The notes below the pieces were generated by a model. The model was not told the origin of the DNA. It saw only the letters and a list, made by a program, of their open reading frames with translations, and made no database searches. From Opitutales bacterium (GTDB lineage Bacteria; Verrucomicrobiota; Verrucomicrobiia; Opitutales; UBA2995), in the NCBI GenBank assembly GCA_022824405.1, contig JAJDZZ010000082.1:1-44853 (forward strand): a DNA stretch of 44,853 nt. The letters run 5' to 3'. Position 1 is the first letter of the stretch; every line of letters starts with the position of its first letter. The position numbers were made by a program, and so were the translations under genes. Positions 6,574-15,557 of the stretch are shown piece after piece.

Positions 6574-8457
6574 CTAATTTTTAATTGGCGCCCTTTGGAG
6601 GCGGGTCCGTAATTGGATGATGAGTCCGGACCCAATGGCGAAGACCGCCTCTCCGACACAGAAATAATAAAGGTTGGTGGCAACTCCGTCGTCGAAGCCG
6701 TAACTGTGCAGCCCCACCTGCAACAGGTTGACACCAAACCAGGCCAGGGCCACGGAGATGGGTGTCAATGCGAGGGCCACGGAAAAACCGAGTTCCTTGA
6801 GCCGGCCGGCCAAGCGCCCGTGAATGACGATGAGCAACCAGAGAACGATTAAGAGGGCGCCGTTTTCCTTGGGGTCCCATCCCCAAAAACGCCCCCAGGA
6901 TTGGTCGCCCCAAATTCCTCCCAGAATGGTTCCGAAGGTGGTGAAAAAGACGGCCACCAGGCAAATTCCGTAGGATACCTTGAAAGCCTCTCTGGCCCAG
7001 CGTCTGCGCGCCGGGAAAATCAACCGCAGCAGGAGATACACGTGGGCCACCAGCCCCGCCGTCAAGGCAACCCCGTAGCCGATGGTGATGGTCAAGACGT
7101 GGGTGCCGAGCCAGAAGTTTGAATTGAGTACGGCCACCAGCATCTTCATGGTATCGCCTTCGGCCGAGTAGCTGAACCCGATGAAGTGCAGAGCGGTTCC
7201 GGCCACCGAACCCACGAGCAGCCCCAGGGTGTCGTGACGCACCGCTTCGAGGATGATCGATAACAAGACCAGGACCCAGCCCACAAAGACGATCGACTCG
7301 TAGAGGGTGGACACGGGCGGACGGCCCATGATATAAATTCTGAACAACAACCCGACCAGGTGGAGGGCAAAACCGACGATCAGACTGGCAAAGGAGAGAC
7401 GACCCACCCATTTGCTGGTAAAGACGTAGCTTACCAACAGCAACAGGAAGGCCAGGATGTAGAACACGATGCTGTTTCGGAAAAAGTTGGCTTTGTTATA
7501 GAACAACTCACCCTTCAATTTTACATTGGCATTAACAGCATCCACCAACGGGTCCACTTCCTGGGAAACCTGGGCCAGTCCGTCGGCATAAAAGGCGGCA
7601 ACAATGGTTTCCAATTCCCGCAACCGGTCCAACTGCCACGGGGTCAGTTGACGTCCGTCCAATAATTCCCAGGGCGCAAACCAGGTCGCCTCCTCCTGCT
7701 CGCCTTCCGGCATGACAATTTTCAGGATCTGGGAACTTCGATCGGCCAGTTTGACGTTCAACTGTTGAACCAGGTCGATCAAGGCGCTCTCCTTAGGGGA
7801 AATGGCATCCCCTTCCTGGCGGCCCCGCAGGCTCTCCAATTCGGTGGCCATCGCCCCGCGCACCTCCAGAAACTGCCGGTAGGTATAGCCCTTCCCCACT
7901 TCAAAACCAATGGCTTCGGCCAACTCGGGGTTGGATACGCTAATGTCCGGTATCAGCCCCGTTAGAGACCGGCTCAAGGCAAGGTAGCGCAACGCTTTCA
8001 GGTAAAGGGTGACCAATTGCCCTTCCGCCCGCGTCCGTTCCCCCTCCCCTTTTTCCACCAGTTTGTTGAGGGATTCCTGGCGCTCCCTTATGGCTTGGCT
8101 CAGTTCTGCAAACGAATAACGGGACTCCGGGTCCAAACCCAGGCCCAATCCCAGGATGGCTTCCTTTTCCCGCACCTTGAAAACCTTTCGCTGGTAGGCG
8201 GCCTGCGGGGCTATCATCAATTCCAACAACCAGTCGATGGCCTTTTGCCGGTCGATGGTCGATTTGGAATGGTAGAGTAAAAGTTGGGACCGGGCAAAGG
8301 TGTCCAGAGGTTTGAGCCTTCCCTGATCCTGGACGATCAGTTTCTGGAAGGCGCCGGCCCGCACCGGGGATTCGTAGGCTTCCCCTCCCAGAACCGCCCC
8401 CCAACCCATGAGGAAAACCAGGGAGATAAACAGGCGTTGAATGGAGAGCGGTTTCAT
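6574..8457 (-). CDS. ccsA: Cytochrome c biogenesis protein CcsA/ResC-like (system II)
   Basis: Membrane half of the system II haem-export and cytochrome c assembly complex. The 627-residue protein has an N-terminal membrane segment, a long periplasmic region (about 30-320), then about eight membrane segments with the tryptophan-rich haem-handling motif GDQSWGRFWGWDPKEN near residue 515 and conserved histidines in the helices around it. This is the long form in which a soluble domain precedes the CcsA part. The start is the ATG at 8457, which overlaps the ResB stop as ATGA, implying translational coupling. The final residues APIKN and the stop are encoded by the GGCGCCAATTA repeat, so the 3' end has been altered by a repeat. 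Confidence 0.92.
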   Translation of the reverse strand: MKPLSIQRLFISLVFLMGWGAVLGGEAYESPVRAGAFQKLIVQDQGRLKPLDTFARSQLLLYHSKSTIDRQKAIDWLLELMIAPQAAYQRKVFKVREKEAILGLGLGLDPESRYSFAELSQAIRERQESLNKLVEKGEGERTRAEGQLVTLYLKALRYLALSRSLTGLIPDISVSNPELAEAIGFEVGKGYTYRQFLEVRGAMATELESLRGRQEGDAISPKESALIDLVQQLNVKLADRSSQILKIVMPEGEQEEATWFAPWELLDGRQLTPWQLDRLRELETIVAAFYADGLAQVSQEVDPLVDAVNANVKLKGELFYNKANFFRNSIVFYILAFLLLLVSYVFTSKWVGRLSFASLIVGFALHLVGLLFRIYIMGRPPVSTLYESIVFVGWVLVLLSIILEAVRHDTLGLLVGSVAGTALHFIGFSYSAEGDTMKMLVAVLNSNFWLGTHVLTITIGYGVALTAGLVAHVYLLLRLIFPARRRWAREAFKVSYGICLVAVFFTTFGTILGGIWGDQSWGRFWGWDPKENGALLIVLWLLIVIHGRLAGRLKELGFSVALALTPISVALAWFGVNLLQVGLHSYGFDDGVATNLYYFCVGEAVFAIGSGLIIQLRTRLQRAPIKN

Positions 8458-9590
8458 GCCCGTTTCGAACGTCGGAGGAGTTTGGGCACCTGCAAAATGA
8501 GGTGAAAGAGCAATCCACAGCACATGATGATACTGGAAACGTAGGGGAAGTTTCGGCCCGCATTTTGAACGACCGCCAGAACGGTGGTCTCGTCGGGACC
8601 GTCTTCAATGAAGGATGCCTGATAAAAAGTGTAGTCCAGGTTCCGCAGGGGTTCGTTCATGGAAATGAGAACCTCTCTCTTGAGGCCGCTGCCGCTGTCT
8701 ACCACGTTTACCAGCGAACTGTAATGGGAGGCGGTCTGCGTTCCCGGGTGCACCTTTTTGGTAAAATCGATCAATTCAATGGAAAAGGGTAATTGGTAAC
8801 GCTTATTGCGCAACTCAATGGCATATTCCTTGCCTCCGGCCCGAATGGTCTGGGGAACCTGCATGAATTGAAAAACCAGATAGGCGCCGTCGGCCTCGTC
8901 ATCGAGCCCTTGCAGGTCCAGGATCATTCCTGCCATATTCCGGGAAAACTCGTTTTCCAGTTCCTTGGAGACTATTTTGAAACGCCGGGCAACCCCATGG
9001 AAGCCTTCGGTCGCGGCAGGTTCACGCTGCACCAGGTCCACGTTCCGGTAAAAGGATCTTACCCCGATGCTGAAGGGAAATGAATCATGGGAAATGACCG
9101 CTCCGCTTCGAATGTATTCCTTGCTGAATACGGTTACGGCATCGTAATCGGCCGGGGATTTATCGATAACGGCAAACTCCAGTTCATGATAGTCCTGGTA
9201 GTAGCTGGAGGATTGCCCCTCTGGGATGGGCATGCTTCCTTCGTTGGAAAAATAGGCGGTGAAAAAGCCGCCTAACAGCAACAGAAGCATGCCCGAATGG
9301 GTTATCAAGGTTCCGATCCGGCTGAATCGCCATGGACTGTTGAAAATCAATTTGAAGGTGAGGTTGATAAACATCACCGTCATGGCCAAACGCCCGCCCG
9401 GCAATATCCCCCAGGTAAACCAGGATGAAAAATACTTCTGCTGGGCCAGGTAGAGGCCGTCCCATTTCTGAGTGACGGTTCCCACCACCAGCAAAACGAG
9501 CAACCAGATCGCGGTGTAGAAAAATACCTCCGGAGAAGCCAGGAAGTGGGCTATCCTACTCAAGGTGGATTTGGACTTTGCTCTACTCAT
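8454..9590 (-). CDS. resB: Cytochrome c biogenesis protein ResB/Ccs1-like
   Basis: Partner of CcsA in system II cytochrome c maturation. The 378-residue protein has three N-terminal membrane segments (about 20-40, 57-77, 93-113), a large periplasmic beta-rich domain and a last membrane segment near 350-370, the ResB layout. The phrase FSRIGTLITHSGMLLLLLGG is typical of ResB, with a histidine at the membrane face. A GAGAGG ribosome-binding site sits 8 bp before the ATG at 9590. It follows the lipoprotein gene by 12 bp and overlaps ccsA by 4 bp. Confidence 0.92.
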   Translation of the reverse strand: MSRAKSKSTLSRIAHFLASPEVFFYTAIWLLVLLVVGTVTQKWDGLYLAQQKYFSSWFTWGILPGGRLAMTVMFINLTFKLIFNSPWRFSRIGTLITHSGMLLLLLGGFFTAYFSNEGSMPIPEGQSSSYYQDYHELEFAVIDKSPADYDAVTVFSKEYIRSGAVISHDSFPFSIGVRSFYRNVDLVQREPAATEGFHGVARRFKIVSKELENEFSRNMAGMILDLQGLDDEADGAYLVFQFMQVPQTIRAGGKEYAIELRNKRYQLPFSIELIDFTKKVHPGTQTASHYSSLVNVVDSGSGLKREVLISMNEPLRNLDYTFYQASFIEDGPDETTVLAVVQNAGRNFPYVSSIIMCCGLLFHLILQVPKLLRRSKRA

Positions 9591-9602
9591 GGTCGGTCCC
9601 TC

Positions 9603-10181
9603 TCATCCACCGGTGAAGGTCAGGGATTGGCAGAAGGCCTCAAAGGAGGGCTGGGCTTTTTCAACTCCGGCTTGGGAAGCGGTCAGCTTGGCAAACAATA
9701 CGTAGTCGGATAATTCAAATATGGCGGCCAAAATGGCGCTGCCCGGGTTTTCCGGGTTGATCAGGGTCATCAGCATATAGGGACGCCCCTGGGCCGTGGA
9801 ACGGATATGGGCAAATTTTGAAACCTCCTCCGCAGAAACCGGCCCCAACCCAATCTGGCCCCTCCAGCGATTGAGATTGGCCATAACACCTCCGGCTCCT
9901 CCACCCAGCCGAACCAGGGAAAAATCCCCCGTTTCACCGTCGAGAGGCACCTCGTAGCTGGCCGTCCGCATGGCGGAGGATTTTCCCTGCCTCCACCCGG
10001 ACGGGACCGTCCAGCTAAAAGGCAATCCATCCGGGACAGAGGCCTGGTTCTCCACGGGTGGAGACGAACCGGGAGCCTTTTGTACGCGGTATTGCTTTAC
10101 CGATGGCTCCTCCTTGCAGGCCGAAAACCCGAGGAGGCAGATTAAAACCATGGCCGCCTTATTCGATATCATGCGTTTCAT
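9603..10181 (-). CDS. Predicted lipoprotein of the cytochrome c biogenesis operon
   Basis: A 192-residue protein with a lipoprotein signal: a charged start, the hydrophobic run AAMVLICLLGF, then the lipobox FSAC with the cysteine at about residue 21. A low-complexity linker precedes a compact domain (about 50-190) with LPFSWTVPSGWRQ, a glycine-rich GGGAGGVMANLNRWRGQIG and a hydrophobic C-terminal half. I do not recognise an enzyme motif. It is the first gene of a three-gene operon with resB and ccsA and is probably exported and anchored to a membrane, so a part in haem or apocytochrome handling is plausible but unproven. Confidence 0.75.
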   Translation of the reverse strand: MKRMISNKAAMVLICLLGFSACKEEPSVKQYRVQKAPGSSPPVENQASVPDGLPFSWTVPSGWRQGKSSAMRTASYEVPLDGETGDFSLVRLGGGAGGVMANLNRWRGQIGLGPVSAEEVSKFAHIRSTAQGRPYMLMTLINPENPGSAILAAIFELSDYVLFAKLTASQAGVEKAQPSFEAFCQSLTFTGG

Positions 10182-10400
10182 GGGGAGAGAAAAGGCACAG
10201 AGTTTGGAAATGGGAAATGGACTCTCGCAAAGTTAATTGGAATTTCAAAGAAAATCTTGGCGGTCTTAGCGTGCTTGGCGAGAGGATAAGGCGCCCAAAG
10301 GCGCCAATCAGGAATTAGGATTTAGGAATTGAGAATGAGGAATATTGTGTTTTTTGTGCCTTCTAATCATAATCCGCGGTCATATCCAGCATCCAGAATC
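10182..10400. repeat. Divergent intergenic region with GGCGCC hairpin
   Basis: This gap separates two divergent genes. It holds CTTGGCGAGAGG, a GGCGCCCAAAGGCGCC hairpin (10291-10306) followed by AATCAGGAATTAGG (10307-10320). I could not pick a convincing promoter. Confidence 0.55.
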
Positions 10401-11504
10401 ATGCATATCCGGCTTGTTTTCCTCTTATCCTCATACCTTTTCGCCTTTAGCCTTCAGCCTTCAGCCTTATTAGCCGACGGGTCTGCCCAGGCTCTGGAAT
10501 TGATCCTGAAAAATGGAGACAAATTGACTGGAACTCTGGTAGGGCAAACGGAATCCCACGTTGTAATCGAGCATCCGCATCTGGGTGAAATCGAAGTCGC
10601 CAAATCCGCCTTGCAACCCCTGCCCGCCTCGCTCCAAGCCATTCCTCCTGCAATCGATGCTTCTTCCCCCGACCCCGTCCCTGACCCCGACCCGGTAGCT
10701 GGTCCGGCTTCGCCAACCGCGGGCCCAACCCAACGGATAGACCAGCCCCAATTGTCGGGAAAAGCCGCAATAAAGAAGATAGGGAAAGGAAGAAGAAACA
10801 GGCCCTTATTGATGCGTATTCTTCCCCGGGACCTGATTCGCGCCATGGTCAAAATGAACGCCAGATTTGGGTTGGCCTACGATATTCAGAAAAGCAGGAA
10901 GAACCACGAAGACATGCGGTTCTATTTCAATAGCCGATGGAATAACGGACAGAGCAATTTTCGATTCGATACCGATTACCGATTCGGCGAAGTCAACGAG
11001 GAGATCAGCGAGGACCGATTCCAGGCCGACTTCAGGTTTCGGCAGGAGAAAGAGGGGATGCTATTTACGCAAACCAGATCCCGTTATAGAACGGACGGGA
11101 TTCGCGAAATCGACCACTTTTTCGAACAACACCTCGGCGTGGGTTGGGAATGGGTTGCACTCCCGCGGCTGAAACTTGTCGGAGGACCGGAAGTGGCTGT
11201 CCATTTTCGGGATCTGGACGTGTCGAACGAGGAACTGGGAGGTTGGTCCTACCTGGGATCGTTCTTCCAGGACTCCGAATTTCAAATCAGCGAGGTTTAC
11301 CAACTCGATCAGGAGGCCCATGCCTACTTGGACCCGGAGGATAGGGAAAACTGGGGCTACACCCTTGAAATGATGCTGACCGGAAAAATTTCCCAGGGCT
11401 TCAGCGTGCGACTCGCCTACGAATACAACTACGATAATCAAGTGCCTCGGAGAGTGCCGCAGGAAGAAATCAGTTTCCTCAGCTCCTTGATGTATACCTT
11501 CTGA
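10401..11504 (+). CDS. DUF481-like outer-membrane protein
   Basis: A 367-residue exported protein. A signal peptide (first ~26 residues, ending near LLADG) leads to a small Sm-like segment LILKNGDKLTGTLVGQTESHVVIEHPHLGEI that is often found before DUF481 barrels. A proline/aspartate-rich linker (about 90-130) and a beta-rich C-terminal part with alternating aromatic strands follow, ending in LSSLMYTF, a typical outer-membrane insertion end. Start is set at the ATG at 10401; in-frame codons upstream belong to repeats. The signal-peptide region contains the repeat word CAGCCTTCAGCC that also occurs between genes. The substrate is unknown. Confidence 0.75.
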   Translation: MHIRLVFLLSSYLFAFSLQPSALLADGSAQALELILKNGDKLTGTLVGQTESHVVIEHPHLGEIEVAKSALQPLPASLQAIPPAIDASSPDPVPDPDPVAGPASPTAGPTQRIDQPQLSGKAAIKKIGKGRRNRPLLMRILPRDLIRAMVKMNARFGLAYDIQKSRKNHEDMRFYFNSRWNNGQSNFRFDTDYRFGEVNEEISEDRFQADFRFRQEKEGMLFTQTRSRYRTDGIREIDHFFEQHLGVGWEWVALPRLKLVGGPEVAVHFRDLDVSNEELGGWSYLGSFFQDSEFQISEVYQLDQEAHAYLDPEDRENWGYTLEMMLTGKISQGFSVRLAYEYNYDNQVPRRVPQEEISFLSSLMYTF

Positions 11505-11595
11505 GCCTTTTCAGGGAGAAGGGAGATTAACCACAGAGGACACAGAGAGCACAGAGGGTGGAAGGCGCCAGGAGGCGCCTTTCCGCATCCAGCAT

Positions 11596-11985
11596 TCAGG
11601 AGGTTGCTTTTTCAGACAGGAAGGCTTGAGGATCAAGGGCATCCGCATCCTTCCAAAGTTCATCCAATTGGTAGAACCGTCTTTGATCGGGAAGAAACAG
11701 GTGGATCATGACATCGAAAGCATCGACCACGGTCCAGCCGCTCCCCGGTTCGGAATCCGTTCCAACCAGGTTTACCTGAAGATCCTTCATTTGGCGGGAC
11801 AGAGCATTTGACAAAGCCCTGAGGTGGGGGTCGGAGTTTCCCGTAGCCAGGACAAAGAAATCGGTTATGGATGATTTTTTACCCAGGTAGAGTACTTTCA
11901 GGTCCTCCGCCTTTTTGTCCTCGAGGGCGCCAACCGCTGCTCTCAACAAGGTAATCTGTTCCTCGGGAATCTCCTCGATTTGCAT
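11596..11985 (-). CDS. rsfS: Ribosomal silencing factor RsfS
   Basis: Binds ribosomal protein uL14 and blocks joining of the 30S and 50S subunits when nutrients are short. The 129-residue protein has the family core: ALEDKKAEDLKVLYL, SSITDFFVLATGNSDPHLRAL and GWTVVDAFDVMIHLFLPDQRRFYQLDELW. It follows nadD by 6 bp on the same strand, a gene pair common in bacteria. A GGCGCC-AGG-AGGCGCC hairpin at 11564-11579 lies just beyond its 3' end and may serve both rsfS and the convergent DUF481 gene as a terminator. Confidence 0.95.
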   Translation of the reverse strand: MQIEEIPEEQITLLRAAVGALEDKKAEDLKVLYLGKKSSITDFFVLATGNSDPHLRALSNALSRQMKDLQVNLVGTDSEPGSGWTVVDAFDVMIHLFLPDQRRFYQLDELWKDADALDPQAFLSEKATS

Positions 11986-11991
11986 ATAGGC

Positions 11992-12585
11992 CTAGAACTT
12001 CGAATAGAATTTACGCTCCATTATGAGGTCTCCAACCGGTTTTGGCAACAGATGATTCACCGCTTTTCCCTCGGCAATGCGTAGCCGGATATCGGTGGAA
12101 GAGATATCGAGCAGGCGGGAAGCAACCCGTTGCAGCCGCAATCCGGGGATATCGGTTTGGAAAAGGGCCATTTCAACTCCCGGCCGGGCAACCACGATAA
12201 AGCGTACCCTTCGGGCCAATTCCCCTATGTCGCGCCATCGATCCAACAATCTCACCTGGTCGGCGCCGATGATCCAACTGAAGGTTACGTTCGGATAGCG
12301 AACCTCCAATTGGCGGACGGTGTCGATGGTATAACTTGTTCCCCCGCGACGGAGTTCAACCCGACAGATTTGAAAATCCGGAAAATCGGCCAGGGCAAGC
12401 CGCAAGAGATCCAGGCGGCCGGCTTCGTGGAGACCGGGAGGCTCGTCCTTAAGCGGGGACTGGGCCGTGGGAACAAACCAGATAGCATCCAGGTCCAACT
12501 CGGCAAAGGTGTCCTCAGCCAAGGCCAGGTGCCCCAAATGCACCGGGTCGAAGGCGCCGCCCAAAATTGCAATTGCTTTCTTCAT
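11992..12585 (-). CDS. nadD: Nicotinate-nucleotide adenylyltransferase NadD
   Basis: Makes nicotinate adenine dinucleotide from nicotinate mononucleotide and ATP in NAD synthesis. The 197-residue protein begins AIAILGGAFDPVHLGHL, the nucleotidyltransferase GxFDPxHxGH motif, and has DISSTDIRLRIAEG near 160, the ISSTxIR motif. The start is the ATG at 12585. The octamer repeat array (cacaaagg) touches this ATG directly, so there is no ribosome-binding site in the usual place. The in-frame extension upstream is a translation of repeats. Confidence 0.95.
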   Translation of the reverse strand: MKKAIAILGGAFDPVHLGHLALAEDTFAELDLDAIWFVPTAQSPLKDEPPGLHEAGRLDLLRLALADFPDFQICRVELRRGGTSYTIDTVRQLEVRYPNVTFSWIIGADQVRLLDRWRDIGELARRVRFIVVARPGVEMALFQTDIPGLRLQRVASRLLDISSTDIRLRIAEGKAVNHLLPKPVGDLIMERKFYSKF

Positions 12586-13082
12586 GCACAAAGGCACAGA
12601 GGCACAAAGGCACGGAGGCACAAAGGGGGGGAGAGGCGCGCTGGGACGCGCCAATTAGGAATTAGGAATGAGGAATGAGGAATTGGGGAGAAGGGAGTGG
12701 TGGAATGATGGAAGGTTGGAGTAGTGGAGTGAGGAATCGCAGATGGGGCAGATAAGCGCAGATTTTTTTGCGAAGTTAAGCCGTACATTTCAGAGGCGGG
12801 AAAATTGCGGGTCCAGCCATAGATTTTTGTCACCAAGTCGATTCCCTTTTGCTAAACGATCAAATCTCGATAGGTTCTGATCCCGCCCACTTTGTGCCTT
12901 TTCTTAGCGTTCTTGGCGTGCTTTGCGAGAGTTAATTCTTCACCATCAATAGACCACGATAATGATTAATTTTCAGCCTTCAGCTTTCTTCCTTTTCCCT
13001 CCTCTCTGTTTCCTCTGTGTTCTCTGTGGTTAATTTCTTCTAATTCCTAATTCTTCATTGGCGCCATTGGCGCCTATAATCC
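12586..13082. repeat. Repeat-filled region with decayed IVS gene
   Basis: This gap of about 500 bp has no intact gene. It holds five GCACAAAGG-type octamers (12586-12625), a GGCGCG-CTGGGA-CGCGCC hairpin followed by AATTAGGAATTAGG (12633-12669), an ATCTGCG-type word, the truncated IVS gene (12768-12890), one TTTGTGCC unit (12891-12898), then the standard string: GCGAGAGTT, CACGATAATGATTA, CAGCCTTCAGC, CTCTGTGTTCTCTGTGGTTA, CCTAATTC and a GGCGCC-ATT-GGCGCC hairpin (13059-13073). Confidence 0.75.
12768..12890 (-). pseudogene. Truncated four-helix bundle (IVS) gene, copy B
   Basis: Reading from the GTG at 12890, the sequence follows the intact IVS gene at 6024-6395 closely for about 120 bp. The tryptophan codon in LIVWQ is TAG, an in-frame stop. 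The match ends after GGCTTAACTTC at about 12770 and continues directly into a repeat word (ATCTGCGCTTATCTGCCC). The start is joined to a single TTTGTGCC unit. It is therefore a dead copy, cut off about one third of the way through. Confidence 0.85.
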
Positions 13083-13709
13083 GTGAGCCAAGCCCATCTA
13101 TCCACCGACCTCGAAGAGTTGCTGTCTCAGGGGGACGCCAGGGGGATCTCCATCGGTCGCCTTCTCCAGGCCCTGGGCGATCGCGGATTCGGACTCCTCT
13201 TCATAATTCTCTCCTTGCCCAGCGCCCTGCCCGTACCGGCTCCCGGCTACAGCACTCCATTCGGAATAATTATAACCATCCTCGCCCTGCAACTGATGGC
13301 CGGACGCCGAACGCCCTGGTTGCCAAAATGGGCCACTGAAAAGTGGATCCGTCGAAACCTGGCCGAGACCTTGATCGGAGCTGGGGCAGGATTTTTCAGG
13401 CGGGTGGAACACCTGATCAAACCGCGCTGGGAGTTTGTGCTGGCCCGGGGCGGACAATTCTTTGCCGGAATTCTGATCATTATCATGGCCGCGCTCATGA
13501 TTGTGCCCATTCCCCTGACCAATACAGCGCCGGCCATGGTCATATTTGTTATAGGTGTGGCCATGGTGGAAGACGATGGCCTGGGAATGTTGTTGTCCTG
13601 TGTGCTGGCCTTACTGGCCGTGCTGCTCTACCTGGCGGTTTTTGCCGCCATCGGCTATTTCGGCCTGCAAGGATGGGATGAACTCAAGGAGATCTTCACG
13701 AGCGGTTGA
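13083..13709 (+). CDS. ExoD-family membrane protein
   Basis: A 208-residue protein of the ExoD family, named after a Rhizobium protein affecting exopolysaccharide production; biochemical function is not established. It has a soluble N-terminal helix region, the family phrase LSLPSALPVPAPGYSTPFG near residue 45, a basic middle part, and two strongly hydrophobic segments, about 125-160 and 172-197, with MIVPIPLTNTAPA between. The start is a GTG at 13083. Inner-membrane location is expected. Confidence 0.82.
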   Translation: MSQAHLSTDLEELLSQGDARGISIGRLLQALGDRGFGLLFIILSLPSALPVPAPGYSTPFGIIITILALQLMAGRRTPWLPKWATEKWIRRNLAETLIGAGAGFFRRVEHLIKPRWEFVLARGGQFFAGILIIIMAALMIVPIPLTNTAPAMVIFVIGVAMVEDDGLGMLLSCVLALLAVLLYLAVFAAIGYFGLQGWDELKEIFTSG

Positions 13710-13820
13710 CCGGTGGTGTATTCGTTGGAAAATAAAGCCCCTGCGCACAAAGATGGCAATTCATGGCCGGCTCGTTTTTGGAGGAATTTCCGGGACACGA
13801 CACAATAACTGTTTTACTCT

Positions 13821-15383
13821 ATGAAAATGCTTACCCGCCAATTATTTACGTCCTATCTGTGGCTTTGTTTATCCTTTATTTCCGGATTGTCCGCAGCCAA
13901 TCCCAATGTGGTATACGTCCTTGCCGATGACCTGGGTTGGGGAGACCTGAGATCTTTCAACCCAGGCTCCAAAATCCACACTCCGCACCTCGACCGCATG
14001 GCGGCCCAAGGCATGCGGTTCACCGATGCTCATTCGGGTTCTTCCGTGTGCACACCCACTCGCTACGGCATTCTCACCGGGCGCTACAGTTGGAGAACCC
14101 GGTTGAAAAGTGGAGTCCTGGGGGGTTTTTCCACTCATCTGATCGATCCGGATCGCTACACCGTGGCGGACCTCATGAAAGAACAGGGTTATGACACGGC
14201 GATGATCGGCAAATGGCATTTGGGGTGGGATTTCGTTTTTAAGGAAGGCGAACCCAACGATCGTTTTCTTTTAAGGGAGAACGAGGTAATCGATTATGAG
14301 GGCAAAGTTAGGAACGGGCCCGATGTATTGGGATTCGATTATTATTACGGCCACTGCGGATCCCTTGATATGGCGCCCTACGTCTACGTGGAAAACGGGA
14401 GGGTTACCGCTCCTCCCGACAGGATAACGGTAAACCATGACTACAAAGGGTTTTGGCGGGAAGGCCCGACCGGATCGGATTTCGATCATGTTCAGGTAAC
14501 CCCAAACTTTGTGGACCGGGCCTGCCGCTATATCGACGAGCAAGCCAAATCCGGCCAACCTTTCTTCCTCTATCTGGCATTGCCCAGTCCCCACACCCCC
14601 ATTCTCCCTTTGGATAAATTCATGGGGACCAGCAACACCAACTTCTACGGGGATTTTGTCAGGCAGGTGGATTGGCACATGGGGCAGATCATGGAGGCCC
14701 TGGATCGAAATGGCCTGGTCGACAATACACTTTTCATTTTTACCAGTGACAATGGATGCTCTCCACGGGCCGACTTCGAGGAACTCAAAAAGGCAGGTCA
14801 TAACCCCGGGGGCATCTTCCGGGGCAACAAGGCCGATATTTACGAGGCGGGTCATCGGGTGCCGTTTATCGCGCATTGGCCGGACGGCATAACAGGAGGT
14901 TCGGTATCGGAAGCGACGATCTGCCTGACCGATCTCTTTGCCACCCTGGCGGACATAGCAGGCGCCGGCATACCTCAAAATGCCGCCGAAGACAGTGTAA
15001 GCTTCTTGCCGGCTTTGAAAGGCGAAGCCGATCGGGTTCGCGATGCCACCGTTCATCATTCTATCAACGGCTCCTTTGCCATCCGCAAGGGCGTCTGGAA
15101 ACTTGCCCTCTGCCCCGGATCGGGAGGCTGGAGTGATCCACGCCCGGCAGAGGCCAAACTACTCGACTTGCCTCCCATCCAACTCTTCAATCTGGAAGAC
15201 GATCCGGGGGAGACGACAAATGTCCATGCGACTCATTTGGAGGTAGTCAGGGAACTCTACCTCTTGCTTGGAAGTTACATTATGAATGGCCGAAGCACGC
15301 CCGGCCCCGCGCAGACCAATGAGGAGGACACTCCTTTTGAACCCGCTGGATTTGAAACCATAAAGCGAAAACTGAACCTCTGA
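13821..15383 (+). CDS. Secreted arylsulfatase (sulfatase family S1)
   Basis: A 520-residue sulfatase. A signal peptide ends near SGLSAANP. The metal site begins VLADDLGWGDL (Asp36, Asp37) and the active-site motif is CTPTRYGILTGR, with Cys77 expected to become formylglycine. KWHLGWD, HTPILPLDKF and FTSDNG complete the fold. The CxPxR form needs a formylglycine-generating enzyme encoded elsewhere. The substrate is probably a sulfated polysaccharide or similar ester, but no carbohydrate genes adjoin it to narrow this. Verrucomicrobiota commonly carry many such sulfatases. Confidence 0.93.
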   Translation: MKMLTRQLFTSYLWLCLSFISGLSAANPNVVYVLADDLGWGDLRSFNPGSKIHTPHLDRMAAQGMRFTDAHSGSSVCTPTRYGILTGRYSWRTRLKSGVLGGFSTHLIDPDRYTVADLMKEQGYDTAMIGKWHLGWDFVFKEGEPNDRFLLRENEVIDYEGKVRNGPDVLGFDYYYGHCGSLDMAPYVYVENGRVTAPPDRITVNHDYKGFWREGPTGSDFDHVQVTPNFVDRACRYIDEQAKSGQPFFLYLALPSPHTPILPLDKFMGTSNTNFYGDFVRQVDWHMGQIMEALDRNGLVDNTLFIFTSDNGCSPRADFEELKKAGHNPGGIFRGNKADIYEAGHRVPFIAHWPDGITGGSVSEATICLTDLFATLADIAGAGIPQNAAEDSVSFLPALKGEADRVRDATVHHSINGSFAIRKGVWKLALCPGSGGWSDPRPAEAKLLDLPPIQLFNLEDDPGETTNVHATHLEVVRELYLLLGSYIMNGRSTPGPAQTNEEDTPFEPAGFETIKRKLNL

Positions 15384-15470
15384 TCCGCAAGGCTTGACCC
15401 CTTAGGCCATAAGCTTACCTACATCCCTACGTCCATCATGGGGTCCCTACCATATTCCGAGGCATCAATT

Positions 15471-15557
<87 letters not shown>

